A DNA stretch of 7,528 bases from Betaproteobacteria bacterium HGW-Betaproteobacteria-20 (GCA_002842195.1 PHCL01000059.1:1-7528); one strand, 5' to 3'. Shown: positions 1 through 5,912, numbered from the stretch's first letter. Notes: generated by a model from the sequence alone, not told the origin. Translations and numbers: made by a program.

Positions 1-135
1 TTCAAGCGGCAATTGTGGATTAGCTACTTTTTCTGCTACGGCAGAATAGGTTAGACTCAACATAAAGCCCAGCACCAAGCCAGAGCAGATTAAGCCAACC
101 TTAGTAAAACCACGATATTTATTTTTAACTTGCAT
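1..135 (-). CDS. N-terminus of an exported protein, probably an S41-family C-terminal processing protease (partial)
   Basis: The minus strand is open from an ATG at 135 to the left edge, giving 45 residues that begin MQVKNKYRGFTKVG. A basic start (K4, K6, R8, K12) is followed by a hydrophobic run at about residues 13-33, which is a Sec signal peptide or N-terminal anchor with a possible cleavage site after SAVA. The stretch after it, ending NPQLPLE, resembles the start of proteobacterial CtpA/S41 proteases, where a signal segment is followed by LPxEELR and then the PDZ and protease domains. Such enzymes trim or degrade periplasmic proteins from their C-termini. No catalytic residue lies within the window, so the family call rests on recalled resemblance alone; export is much better supported. 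The gene lies 168 bp downstream of the NlpC/P60 gene on the same strand. Confidence 0.5.
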   Translation of the reverse strand, partial: MQVKNKYRGFTKVGLICSGLVLGFMLSLTYSAVAEKVANPQLPLE

Positions 136-303
136 GTATGATCATTCCCAACAAAAATAACCTGATAAGCCTAAGAGCGTGCTTAAGTTTAATAGGTTCA
201 AATGGTAGTTAATTATATTCGTTACAACAGTTTGAAGTATAACAGCTAGGGTGAGATTTGGGCGCTAGCCAAAATTAACTGCGTGAAGATTTTTTTGGTG
301 CAA
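136..303 (-). promoter_or_regulatory. Intergenic region with possible promoter for the left-edge gene
   Basis: This spacer separates the stop of the NlpC/P60 gene from the ATG of the left-edge gene, both on the minus strand. Read on the minus strand, positions 217-212 spell a perfect TATAAT, which would start transcription roughly 70 nt before the ATG at 135. No good -35 hexamer sits 16-18 nt upstream of it. A small imperfect hairpin (TTTGGGC/GCCAAA, about 267-284) lies after the NlpC stop but has no T-run next to it, so it is a weak terminator at best. A GGGA about 11 nt before the ATG is the only Shine-Dalgarno-like element. Confidence 0.3.
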
Positions 304-861
304 CTATTCTTTTAGCGAGCTTTTGGTAATATCCAGCCGCTGCGCACCGCTAAAGTGCCTTGCCCAATAGCCTTCGGTCATGCTTTCTACGCGCACTTGC
401 CCGCCAGCACTGGGTGAATGGATAAAACGATTATTGCCCATGTAAATACCCACATGAGATATTGCGTTTTTAATGGTTTTAAAAAACACTAAATCTCCAG
501 GTTGTATTTCATTTTTAGGAATCGTTTTGCCCAATTGACTAATCGCCAGTGTACTATGCGGCAAGGTTAAGCTGGTTGCCTGACTAAATACATAACGTAC
601 AAAACCACTGCAATCAAAGCCAATTTCTGGCGAGTTACCACCATATTTATACTTAACACCCGTGAGGTTAAGCGCATTTACCAGCACTTCACTGGTACGC
701 TCTGACCAGTTTTCAGGGTTGCCGTCAGTGGTCACTGACGCTTGAGTATCTACCTGAGGTACCGGAGCAATCATAGAGGCAGACTCAACAGCAGCGCACG
801 ACACGCTGCACAAAGCCAGCATTAAACACAATACATTACGGGTATGGATAAGGTTAATCAC
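304..861 (-). CDS. Exported NlpC/P60-family cell-wall peptidase
   Basis: NlpC/P60 enzymes cut peptide bonds in the peptidoglycan stem, using a Cys-His-His catalytic set. Numbered from the GTG at 861 (185 residues), the catalytic cysteine is C84 in FDCSGFVRYVF, the first histidine is H136 in SHVGIYMG and the second is H148 in RFIHSPS; the PGDLVFF strand at 121-127 is also typical. The N-terminus has a hydrophobic core (about 9-25) and reads as a signal peptide, with cleavage likely near SCA. C22 does not sit in a good lipobox, since serine is at -3, so a lipoprotein is not supported. A single NlpC domain follows a short linker, with no SH3 or LysM repeats. The start is uncertain. The open frame reaches a TTG at 927, but no start has a clear Shine-Dalgarno, and a strong promoter-like sequence at 868-895 would begin the transcript at about the GTG at 861. 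An ATG at 822 would leave a signal peptide without a basic n-region. Confidence 0.85.
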   Translation of the reverse strand: MINLIHTRNVLCLMLALCSVSCAAVESASMIAPVPQVDTQASVTTDGNPENWSERTSEVLVNALNLTGVKYKYGGNSPEIGFDCSGFVRYVFSQATSLTLPHSTLAISQLGKTIPKNEIQPGDLVFFKTIKNAISHVGIYMGNNRFIHSPSAGGQVRVESMTEGYWARHFSGAQRLDITKSSLKE

Positions 862-867
862 CTGGCG

Positions 868-895
868 ATTATAAGAAATTAACTGAAAATTGCAA
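868..895 (-). promoter_or_regulatory. Predicted sigma70 promoter for the NlpC/P60 gene
   Basis: On the minus strand, TTGCAA (895-890) and a perfect TATAAT (873-868) are separated by 16 nt. Transcription would start near 861, which coincides with an in-frame GTG. If this is the true promoter, the mRNA is leaderless or starts translation further in, and the longer frame up to the TTG at 927 is not translated. Confidence 0.45.
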
Positions 896-910
896 GGCAA
901 TGACGCTAAT

Positions 911-939
911 TTTAGTTTATATGGCAATGTTTATATAGT
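911..939 (+). promoter_or_regulatory. Predicted sigma70 promoter for yoaA
   Basis: TTTAGT (911-916) and TATAGT (934-939) are separated by 17 nt, placing the transcript start about 19 nt before the yoaA ATG at 965. The -10 matches the consensus at five of six positions, the -35 only at three. It lies within 50 bp of the divergent NlpC promoter, so the two polymerases may interfere or share a regulator. Confidence 0.4.
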
Positions 940-964
940 AAGTCGTGGGATAATCACAAACCTT

Positions 965-2908
965 ATGAGTACACATACAATCAACCAAACCATCACCCAG
1001 GTTTTTGAAAAAGACGGTATTTTGGCCCGCCATATTAACGGCTATAGCGAGCGTAAGCAGCAGCTGGAAATGGCACTGGCCATTAGCGACGCGATAGAAA
1101 ATAGCACGCAGCTAGTGGCAGAAGCAGGTACTGGCACAGGCAAGACCTTTGCCTATTTAGTGCCGGCATTGCTTACTGGCGGCAAGGTCATTATTTCTAC
1201 CGGTACTAAAAACTTACAGGATCAATTATTCAGCCGCGATTTACCTAATGTGCGCGATGCCTTAAAAGTGCCGGTCACGGTCGCGATGTTAAAAGGTCGC
1301 GCTAATTATGTGTGCCATTATCATCTGGAGCGCGCCGAGCAGGAAGGGCGCTTTGCCTCGCGTGAAGACGCAAAATATCTGCACGTGATTAAAACCTTTG
1401 CTGAAAACACCAAAACCGGCGATAAAAGCGAACTCAATACTGTGCCGGAAAACGCCTTGATTTGGGCGAGCGTGACCTCCACGCGGGATAATTGCCTGGG
1501 TGGTGATTGCGCTTATTATAAAGACTGTTTTGTGATGGAAGCACGCAAACAGGCGCTGGCTGCCGATGTGGTGGTGGTAAATCATCATTTATTTTTTGCT
1601 GATGTCATGCTGCGCGACGAAGGCGTAGCCGAACTTTTGCCGAGTGCAAACACCGTTATTTTTGATGAAGCGCACCAGCTACCTGAAGTCGCAGGACTGT
1701 TTTTTGGTGAAGATGTTTCAACCAGCCAGCTTTTGGAGTTGGCGCGAGATTGTACCGCAGCACATTTAACGGTCGCTAAAGATTGCGTTGAGTTAGGTGA
1801 AGTTATCCCTACTTTAGAAAAAGCGGCCAAAGATTTCAGGCTCATTTTTGCTTATGAAGGCTCACGTATGCCAGTGCAAAAAGTTTTGGCACTCAAGGGA
1901 TTCGAAGAGGCTTTTAAGCATATGCAAGGTCAATTAAAGGATTTAGCGAAAGTGCTGGAAACCCAGGCTGCGCGTGATCCATTGCTGGAAAAGTGCTGGC
2001 AGCGCAGTGAAGCTTTACATGATTTATTTTGCCGTTGGCAATCTGCGGAAAACAACAACTTGGTGCGCTGGGTAGAAGTATTCACCCATTCAGTACAGTT
2101 ACACGCCACGCCGCTCAGTGTGGCAGAGGGCTTTGGCAAACAGCTTAACGCCCAGCCGCGGGCATGGATATTCACTTCTGCTACGCTGGCAGTTAAAAGC
2201 GATTTCAGCCACTATATTGCACAAATGGGTTTGGCTGACGCTAAAACTGGCTTTTGGGAAAGCCCGTTTAATTACCAGGAACAAGCGCTCTTTTATGTGC
2301 CGCCCGATATGCCGGACCCGAATAGTCCCAGCTACACAGCGTGCGTAGCTGCTGCTGCGCTACCGGTACTGCAAGCCAGCGGCGGCAGAGCCTTTGTGCT
2401 TTCCACCAGCTTGCGCGCCATGCGTGAGATTCATGCTTTATTGAAAGAGGCGTTCTCAGAAAATGGCATCGAAAGCCCGCTGTTGTTGCAAGGCGAAAGC
2501 TCACGCACCGAATTGTTAGACCGCTTTCGTAAACTGGGCAACGCCGTATTGGTTGGCTCGCAGAGCTTTTGGGAAGGCGTCGATGTGCGCGGAGAAGCCC
2601 TGAGTGTGGTGATTATCGACAAGCTCCCATTTGCCCCGCCAGACGACCCGGTGTTATCGGCACGGGTAGATAAACTCAACGCAGAAGGCAAAAATGCTTT
2701 TATGGAATATCAACTGCCTTATTCGGTTATTACCCTCAAACAAGGCGCAGGGCGGTTAATACGCGACGAGAATGACAGAGGCGTGCTGATGATTTGCGAT
2801 CCGCGTTTGATTACAAAATCGTACGGTAAAAAAATCTGGCAAAGCTTACCGCCGTTTAAGCGGACCAGGGAGTTGGCAGATGTGCAGGCATTTTTTGAGG
2901 TTGATTAA
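965..2908 (+). CDS. yoaA: YoaA/DinG-family ATP-dependent iron-sulfur DNA helicase
   Basis: This is a superfamily 2, XPD-like 5'-3' helicase acting in DNA damage tolerance; E. coli YoaA binds the clamp-loader subunit HolC (chi). From the ATG at 965 it is 647 residues, close to E. coli YoaA and shorter than DinG. Motifs in order: Walker A at about 52-61 (AEAGTGTGKT); four iron-sulfur cysteines C117, C177, C182 and C188, the last three in DNCLGGDCAYYKDC; VVNHHLFFAD at 204-213; the DEAH box at 234-237; the SFWEGVDVRG region in helicase domain 2; and motif VI, QGAGRLIR, at 593-600. All key residues are present and the frame is intact. The frame stays open upstream to 890, but that extension crosses the divergent promoters and lacks conserved sequence, so I chose 965. 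The Shine-Dalgarno is weak, a GGGA about 14 nt upstream. The gene appears monocistronic and faces a cyclase gene convergently. Confidence 0.93.
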   Translation: MSTHTINQTITQVFEKDGILARHINGYSERKQQLEMALAISDAIENSTQLVAEAGTGTGKTFAYLVPALLTGGKVIISTGTKNLQDQLFSRDLPNVRDALKVPVTVAMLKGRANYVCHYHLERAEQEGRFASREDAKYLHVIKTFAENTKTGDKSELNTVPENALIWASVTSTRDNCLGGDCAYYKDCFVMEARKQALAADVVVVNHHLFFADVMLRDEGVAELLPSANTVIFDEAHQLPEVAGLFFGEDVSTSQLLELARDCTAAHLTVAKDCVELGEVIPTLEKAAKDFRLIFAYEGSRMPVQKVLALKGFEEAFKHMQGQLKDLAKVLETQAARDPLLEKCWQRSEALHDLFCRWQSAENNNLVRWVEVFTHSVQLHATPLSVAEGFGKQLNAQPRAWIFTSATLAVKSDFSHYIAQMGLADAKTGFWESPFNYQEQALFYVPPDMPDPNSPSYTACVAAAALPVLQASGGRAFVLSTSLRAMREIHALLKEAFSENGIESPLLLQGESSRTELLDRFRKLGNAVLVGSQSFWEGVDVRGEALSVVIIDKLPFAPPDDPVLSARVDKLNAEGKNAFMEYQLPYSVITLKQGAGRLIRDENDRGVLMICDPRLITKSYGKKIWQSLPPFKRTRELADVQAFFEVD

Positions 2909-3048
2909 ACCCGTCATCACGCGCGTTGGTTCGTGAGTTATTCAACAAGCTCACAGACTATTTGACGATGGGAAATGCCCGTGTAGCTTCACGGACAACA
3001 CTTTTACGGTTTAATATAGCATCTGTAATAACTAACTAGAATAATTAA
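2909..3048. other. Convergent spacer between yoaA and the diguanylate cyclase gene
   Basis: This 140-bp gap between two converging genes holds two short inverted repeats: GTGAG/CTCAC (2933-2937 and 2950-2954) and CCGTG/CACGG (2979-2983 and 2990-2994, six-base loop). Neither is followed by a T-run on either strand, so they are not convincing intrinsic terminators. TAACTAG occurs twice, at 3033-3039 and 3046-3052, and the second copy overlaps the cyclase stop codon. I see no gene here. Confidence 0.35.
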
Positions 3049-4524
3049 CTAGCCAACCACACAATTACGCCCAGCACTTTTCGCCTGATAAAGTTTTTTG
3101 TCTGCTTCAATAATCATATTTTCATCCCAAATTTTCGGCGCGATGGTATGAAACGTGTAACCGATAGATACCGTATAAACAACTTTCTCCCCTGACTCCA
3201 GCTGTAAGCTTAAGGATGCTACTTCACGCCTTAATTTCTCCAAACCTTGAACAAATTCCGTGACAGGTACACCAAGGCATATCAGAACAAATTCCTCACC
3301 GCCATAACGAATTCCCCAATCGCTTTCACGCCGAAAAACTTCATGCACTTTGTCTGCAAATGCTGTCAGACATTTGTCGCCAACAGCGTGACCAAAGGTA
3401 TCATTTAAGCGTTTAAAGTGATCAATATCAAGCATAGCAATGCCAAGGGACAGATGGTTTCGGTTGGCCAGTTTGATCAATTCGGGTAGCTTGTAACTTA
3501 AAAAATTCCGATTTTTCATTTTAGTAAGCGTATCAGTTTCATTTAAACGCATTAACTCCGCGTTGGCTTTATCCAGCTTGCGATTGACTTGCCCTAGCTT
3601 TCTGTTCCAATAAAGTATTGCACCGGCGATGATAATGATAGCTATCAGGTATTTGGCTAGAAATTTCCAATCAACTTTTACGTCGTACTCAATTTTTATC
3701 CAGTGAGACAAAAATTGGTTGTAAGTTCTTTGGTCGATAGTAGCCAATGTTTTGTTGAGTATTTGCACAAGCTGCGGCATGTCCGAGCGGACACCCATCA
3801 CCATAGCAACCGGAATATCCACATGGCCAGCGACTTTTAGGTTAGTTAAGCCTTGTTTTTGCATGGAATAACCGCATACAGGCAAAAGGCCAGTAAAGGC
3901 ATAAAGTTCACCTTGGGATACTTTTAACAAGCCCTCGTCGGTGTCTTCAACTTCCACCAGATTCACATTTCCGTAGTGCGCTTTTATTAGTTTGATGGTT
4001 GGATAGTTTTTTGGTATGCCGATAGGTTTGTCAATAATTGCCGAGAAGTCAAGCTCAAACGGGGATGAATTACGTGTGATATAAGCGTTTCTGAGATGCA
4101 GAAAAGGGACTGTTTGTTGATAATAATCCAGAGAAGCGCCTGTTACTGCATCTGAAGTAATCATGTCACATTCCCTGGCTTTTAGTTTTTCCAATGATTC
4201 AGTCCAACTATTTGTTGGCACTAACTTGATGGGAATGCCGATTTTCTGTTCAACAAATTTAAGAATATCTGCAATTACACCAACATGCTGACTGGACTCA
4301 TTAATGCCTTCCAATGGCATTCTATTAGGGTCTACGCATTTTCTGATGACTTTTATATTGGACAGAAATGACAAATCATCTGCATTGAGGTAGCTTGCCA
4401 TCTCCGGCTGAGGTGTTGCCGAAACAGGAATATAACTGCTAAAAAACGTTAAACATAAAACGGCAAGAAAGGATTGCTTCAATTTAGATATTCTAAAAGG
4501 GGCGCAATAATATTTTTTTGGCAT
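3049..4524 (-). CDS. Membrane diguanylate cyclase with periplasmic substrate-binding sensor domain
   Basis: The 491-residue protein would make cyclic di-GMP from two GTP in the cytoplasm in response to a small molecule in the periplasm. Residues 1-36 are a signal peptide (basic start, hydrophobic 19-35, possible cleavage after VSA). Residues about 55-277 look like a family-3 solute-binding domain, as in amino-acid ABC transporters, from KVIRKCVDPNRMP near the start to the helix before HWIKIEY. A transmembrane helix spans about 291-306, then a short charged helical linker (306-327) leads into the GGDEF domain. That domain starts at DTLTKMKNRN (331-340), has the metal-binding MLDIDHFKRLND (364-375) and the active-site GGEEF at 408-412, so it should be active. 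R399-E-S-D402, just upstream, fits the RxxD inhibitory site for product feedback. No EAL domain is present. The ligand cannot be told from sequence. The ATG at 4524 is preceded by a weak GAGA. Confidence 0.9.
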   Translation of the reverse strand: MPKKYYCAPFRISKLKQSFLAVLCLTFFSSYIPVSATPQPEMASYLNADDLSFLSNIKVIRKCVDPNRMPLEGINESSQHVGVIADILKFVEQKIGIPIKLVPTNSWTESLEKLKARECDMITSDAVTGASLDYYQQTVPFLHLRNAYITRNSSPFELDFSAIIDKPIGIPKNYPTIKLIKAHYGNVNLVEVEDTDEGLLKVSQGELYAFTGLLPVCGYSMQKQGLTNLKVAGHVDIPVAMVMGVRSDMPQLVQILNKTLATIDQRTYNQFLSHWIKIEYDVKVDWKFLAKYLIAIIIIAGAILYWNRKLGQVNRKLDKANAELMRLNETDTLTKMKNRNFLSYKLPELIKLANRNHLSLGIAMLDIDHFKRLNDTFGHAVGDKCLTAFADKVHEVFRRESDWGIRYGGEEFVLICLGVPVTEFVQGLEKLRREVASLSLQLESGEKVVYTVSIGYTFHTIAPKIWDENMIIEADKKLYQAKSAGRNCVVG

Positions 4525-4741
4525 GATTGCAGTTCTCGCTTAATCTTATCGTAACCTGTCGGCTAAATGCTGCTTAAATGCCAGCACCAGCGTCTTGATT
4601 GTAAGACTGCTCAACGTAATCAGCAAGCAGGGTTTATTGCTGTGTTGTATTTGCAAGCCGAAAAAATTTAAATTCACTGCATAAGCGCGAAGGCCATCTT
4701 CCAATAATTGAGCGCTCAATTATTTCTGATAAACTGGCGCC
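4525..4741. other. Divergent intergenic region between the cyclase gene and arfB
   Basis: This spacer of about 217 bp must hold the promoters of both genes, but I cannot find a convincing -35/-10 pair on either strand. It contains a hairpin at 4589-4611, with arms AGCGTCTT and AAGACTGCT around a GATTGT loop; it forms 8 bp with one bulged T and is not followed by a T-run. An AT-rich stretch lies at about 4661-4677. The palindrome next to arfB is listed separately. No gene is evident. Confidence 0.4.
4703..4724. promoter_or_regulatory. Perfect 22-bp palindrome upstream of arfB, candidate operator
   Basis: Each 11-base half mirrors the other without mismatch: AATAATTGAGC is followed directly by its reverse complement, and symmetry breaks just outside 4703 and 4724. 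There is no loop, which favours a dimeric protein-binding site over an RNA hairpin. It ends 17 bp before the arfB ATG. A weak -10-like GATAAA (4728-4733) follows directly, so a bound protein would sit over the -35 region. The binding factor is unknown. Confidence 0.45.
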
Positions 4742-5143
4742 ATGATGATTTTCATCCCTGAAACCGAGTACGAACTCACTGCCATTCGCGCACAAGGCGC
4801 GGGCGGGCAGAATGTGAATAAGGTATCGTCCGCGATTCATTTGCGATTTGATATTTTGGCTTCTAGCTTGAGCGATTGGCTAAAAGAACGTTTACTACAT
4901 TTGAAAGACAGTCGCATTACCGATGAAGGCGTGTTGGTGTTGAAAGCGCAGCAATTTCGTACGCAGGAGGCAAATAAAAAAGATGCGATTAAGCGCTTGC
5001 ATGAGATTGTTAACGCGGCAAATCAAGTTAAACCCATGCGTTACGCCACGCGGCCCAGCTATGGATCTAAACAGCGCCGCTTAGAAAGTAAAACGCTACG
5101 CGGGCATGTTAAGCAGATGCGAGGCAAAATAGCGGTTGACTAA
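4742..5143 (+). CDS. arfB: Alternative ribosome-rescue factor ArfB (YaeJ), peptidyl-tRNA hydrolase
   Basis: ArfB frees ribosomes stalled at the end of broken mRNA by hydrolysing the peptidyl-tRNA ester bond. The 133-residue protein matches the family's usual length (E. coli about 140). The release-factor-like catalytic loop GAGGQNVNK is at 19-27, with GGQ at 21-23; it follows YELTAIRAQ and precedes the conserved SSAIHLRFDI. The family's basic C-terminal tail, which lies in the empty mRNA channel, is present from about residue 98 (RYATRPSYGSKQRRLESKTL onward). It lacks the stop-codon-recognition domain of true release factors. The start is either M1 (4742) or M2 (4745). No Shine-Dalgarno precedes either, and a -10-like GATAAA ends only 8 bp upstream, which raises the possibility of a leaderless message. 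The gene stands alone, 184 bp before the msr leader ORF. Confidence 0.93.
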   Translation: MMIFIPETEYELTAIRAQGAGGQNVNKVSSAIHLRFDILASSLSDWLKERLLHLKDSRITDEGVLVLKAQQFRTQEANKKDAIKRLHEIVNAANQVKPMRYATRPSYGSKQRRLESKTLRGHVKQMRGKIAVD

Positions 5144-5169
5144 CATGCTGATTCTCGCTTAAAAACCTA

Positions 5170-5221
5170 CGAGAGAAAAATGCTGCCCTGCGAGGCTCAT
5201 CCAGACTGGCTTGCAGAGCAT
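5170..5221 (-). terminator. Minus-strand intrinsic-terminator-like hairpin in the arfB-msrB spacer
   Basis: Two nested stems are visible: ATGCT (5180-5184) with AGCAT (5217-5221), and CTGCGAG (5188-5194) with CTTGCAG (5210-5216, one G-T pair when written as RNA). A three-base bulge (5185-5187) separates them, and a small CCA/TGG stem sits inside. On the minus strand the structure runs straight into TTTTTCTCTC (5180-5171), the layout of an intrinsic terminator for leftward transcription. On the plus strand it is preceded by A-rich sequence and followed by no T-run, so it would not terminate arfB. No recognised minus-strand gene lies to its right. Confidence 0.4.
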
Positions 5222-5327
5222 CGACATTGAAGCTAAGTTAATACGCATGTATTAATCAAAAATATCAGCAGGTCTGGTGGTCTGATAGTTTAGTATCTAG
5301 ACGCCGCTAATATTTGTAAGGAATTTA
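5222..5327. other. Hairpin-bearing upstream region of the msr operon
   Basis: Two perfect inverted repeats lie here: TTAATAC/GTATTAA (5238-5244 and 5249-5255, four-base loop) and TATCAG/CTGATA (5263-5268 and 5282-5287, 13-base loop). The second overlaps a direct repeat of GGTCTG (5271-5276 and 5279-5284). TAATAT at 5308-5313 looks like a -10 element, but it has no good -35 and would place the start inside the TAAGGA at 5317-5322. The msr promoter is therefore not identified. The hairpins could be operators or parts of a structured leader. Confidence 0.3.
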
Positions 5328-5408
5328 ATGCTGAACCGACTGATGTACGCAAGTGTCGAATGTGCGAAAGTGTCGAAACCCAAGGGATGTAAATTGGAGC
5401 TATCATGA
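5328..5408 (+). CDS. Possible 26-residue leader peptide upstream of msrB
   Basis: A short frame starts at ATG 5328, five bases after a strong Shine-Dalgarno (TAAGGA, 5317-5322), and runs 26 codons, beginning MLNRLMYASV and ending KGCKLELS. Its TGA (5406-5408) overlaps the msrB start codon as ATGA, the arrangement used for translational coupling. The peptide has two cysteines (residues 12 and 21), two methionines and several lysines; there is no signal peptide or known domain. Its Shine-Dalgarno is better than that of most annotated genes in this window. It could be a coupling or sensing leader, or a chance frame; nothing but the start signals and the overlap supports it. Confidence 0.4.
   Translation: MLNRLMYASVECAKVSKPKGCKLELS
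5351..5378 (+). repeat. Three tandem copies of GTG(T)CGAA(A/T)
   Basis: The sequence reads GTGTCGAAT, GTGCGAAA, GTGTCGAAA in immediate succession (5353-5378), with CGAA recurring every 8-9 bp. The outer copies share AAGTGTCGAA exactly (5351-5360 and 5368-5377). The block ends 27 bp before the msrB ATG and lies inside the possible leader ORF, so it could be a regulator-binding array, a product of replication slippage, or both. Confidence 0.45.
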
Positions 5409-5905
5409 ATCGTCGTCAGTTTATTAGTTATTTATCAGGTTTGTGGCTGGTGAGTACGCTACCAGCCTTTGCTAAGGAGCTTATTGCCGTGCCCACACTC
5501 ATAAAATCTAAATTAGCCTGGAAAAAGCTGTTACCGGCAGACCGCTATGGCGTACTGTTTGAAGAAGATACCGAGCGCGCTGGCAGTAGCCCGCTTAACC
5601 ATGAAAAACGCACTGGCACTTTCATTTGCGCGGCTTGCTTCCTGCCGCTGTTCAAGTCTAAGCATAAGTTCGATAGCGGCACTGGCTGGCCCAGTTTTTG
5701 GGATACGCTGCCAAACGCGGTGAGTACCAGGCAGGATTACAAGTTGGTTTGGCCGCGCATGGAATATCACTGTGCACGCTGTGGCGGCCACCAGGGGCAT
5801 GTTTTTAACGATGGCCCTGCGCCTACCGGCTTACGTTATTGCAATAACGGGCTGGCGTTGCAATTTGCCCCTGAGGCTGAAGCATTGCCGGCACTCAGGG
5901 TATAA
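5405..5905 (+). CDS. msrB: Exported peptide-methionine (R)-S-oxide reductase MsrB
   Basis: MsrB reduces the R diastereomer of protein-bound methionine sulfoxide. The 166-residue protein starts with MNRRQFISYLSGLWLVSTLP; the NRRQFIS pattern with a hydrophobic core resembles a twin-arginine signal, with likely cleavage after AFA (21-23), so the enzyme should act in the periplasm. The MsrB fold follows: a zinc site from C75, C78, C123 and C126 (the CAAC and CARC pairs), GTGWPSF at 92-98, GGHQGHVFNDG at 127-137, and the catalytic cysteine C146 in GLRYCNNGLALQF. No earlier cysteine clearly serves as resolving residue, so recycling may depend on an outside reductant; this is inference. A GGAG lies five bases before the ATG. 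The ATG overlaps the TGA of the short upstream ORF, and msrA begins 7 bp after the stop. Confidence 0.93.
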   Translation: MNRRQFISYLSGLWLVSTLPAFAKELIAVPTLIKSKLAWKKLLPADRYGVLFEEDTERAGSSPLNHEKRTGTFICAACFLPLFKSKHKFDSGTGWPSFWDTLPNAVSTRQDYKLVWPRMEYHCARCGGHQGHVFNDGPAPTGLRYCNNGLALQFAPEAEALPALRV

Positions 5906-5912
5906 AAATATC

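Noticed and set aside
822..824. ATG at 822 as start of the NlpC/P60 gene
   Set aside because: It would leave a signal peptide without any basic residue before the hydrophobic core, and no Shine-Dalgarno precedes it; kept only as an alternative.
890..964. 25-residue upstream extension of yoaA
   Set aside because: It crosses both predicted divergent promoters and matches nothing expected before the YoaA N-terminus; the ATG at 965 gives the family's normal length.
2933..2994. Intrinsic terminators between yoaA and the cyclase gene
   Set aside because: The inverted repeats have only 5-bp stems and no adjacent T-run on either strand.
5159..5228. Short minus-strand ORF of 22 codons running through the terminator-like hairpin
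   Set aside because: It has no Shine-Dalgarno, no recognisable sequence features, and overlaps the hairpin; probably chance.
5321..5349. ECF-sigma promoter suggested by GGAATTT upstream of msrB
   Set aside because: No matching -10 element at the right distance, and the GGA is better explained as the Shine-Dalgarno of the short leader ORF.
5772..5912. Upstream extension of the msrA frame into msrB
   Set aside because: The 47 extra residues lie wholly over the conserved C-terminal part of msrB and would destroy the msrA signal peptide; the ATG at 5913 fits better.
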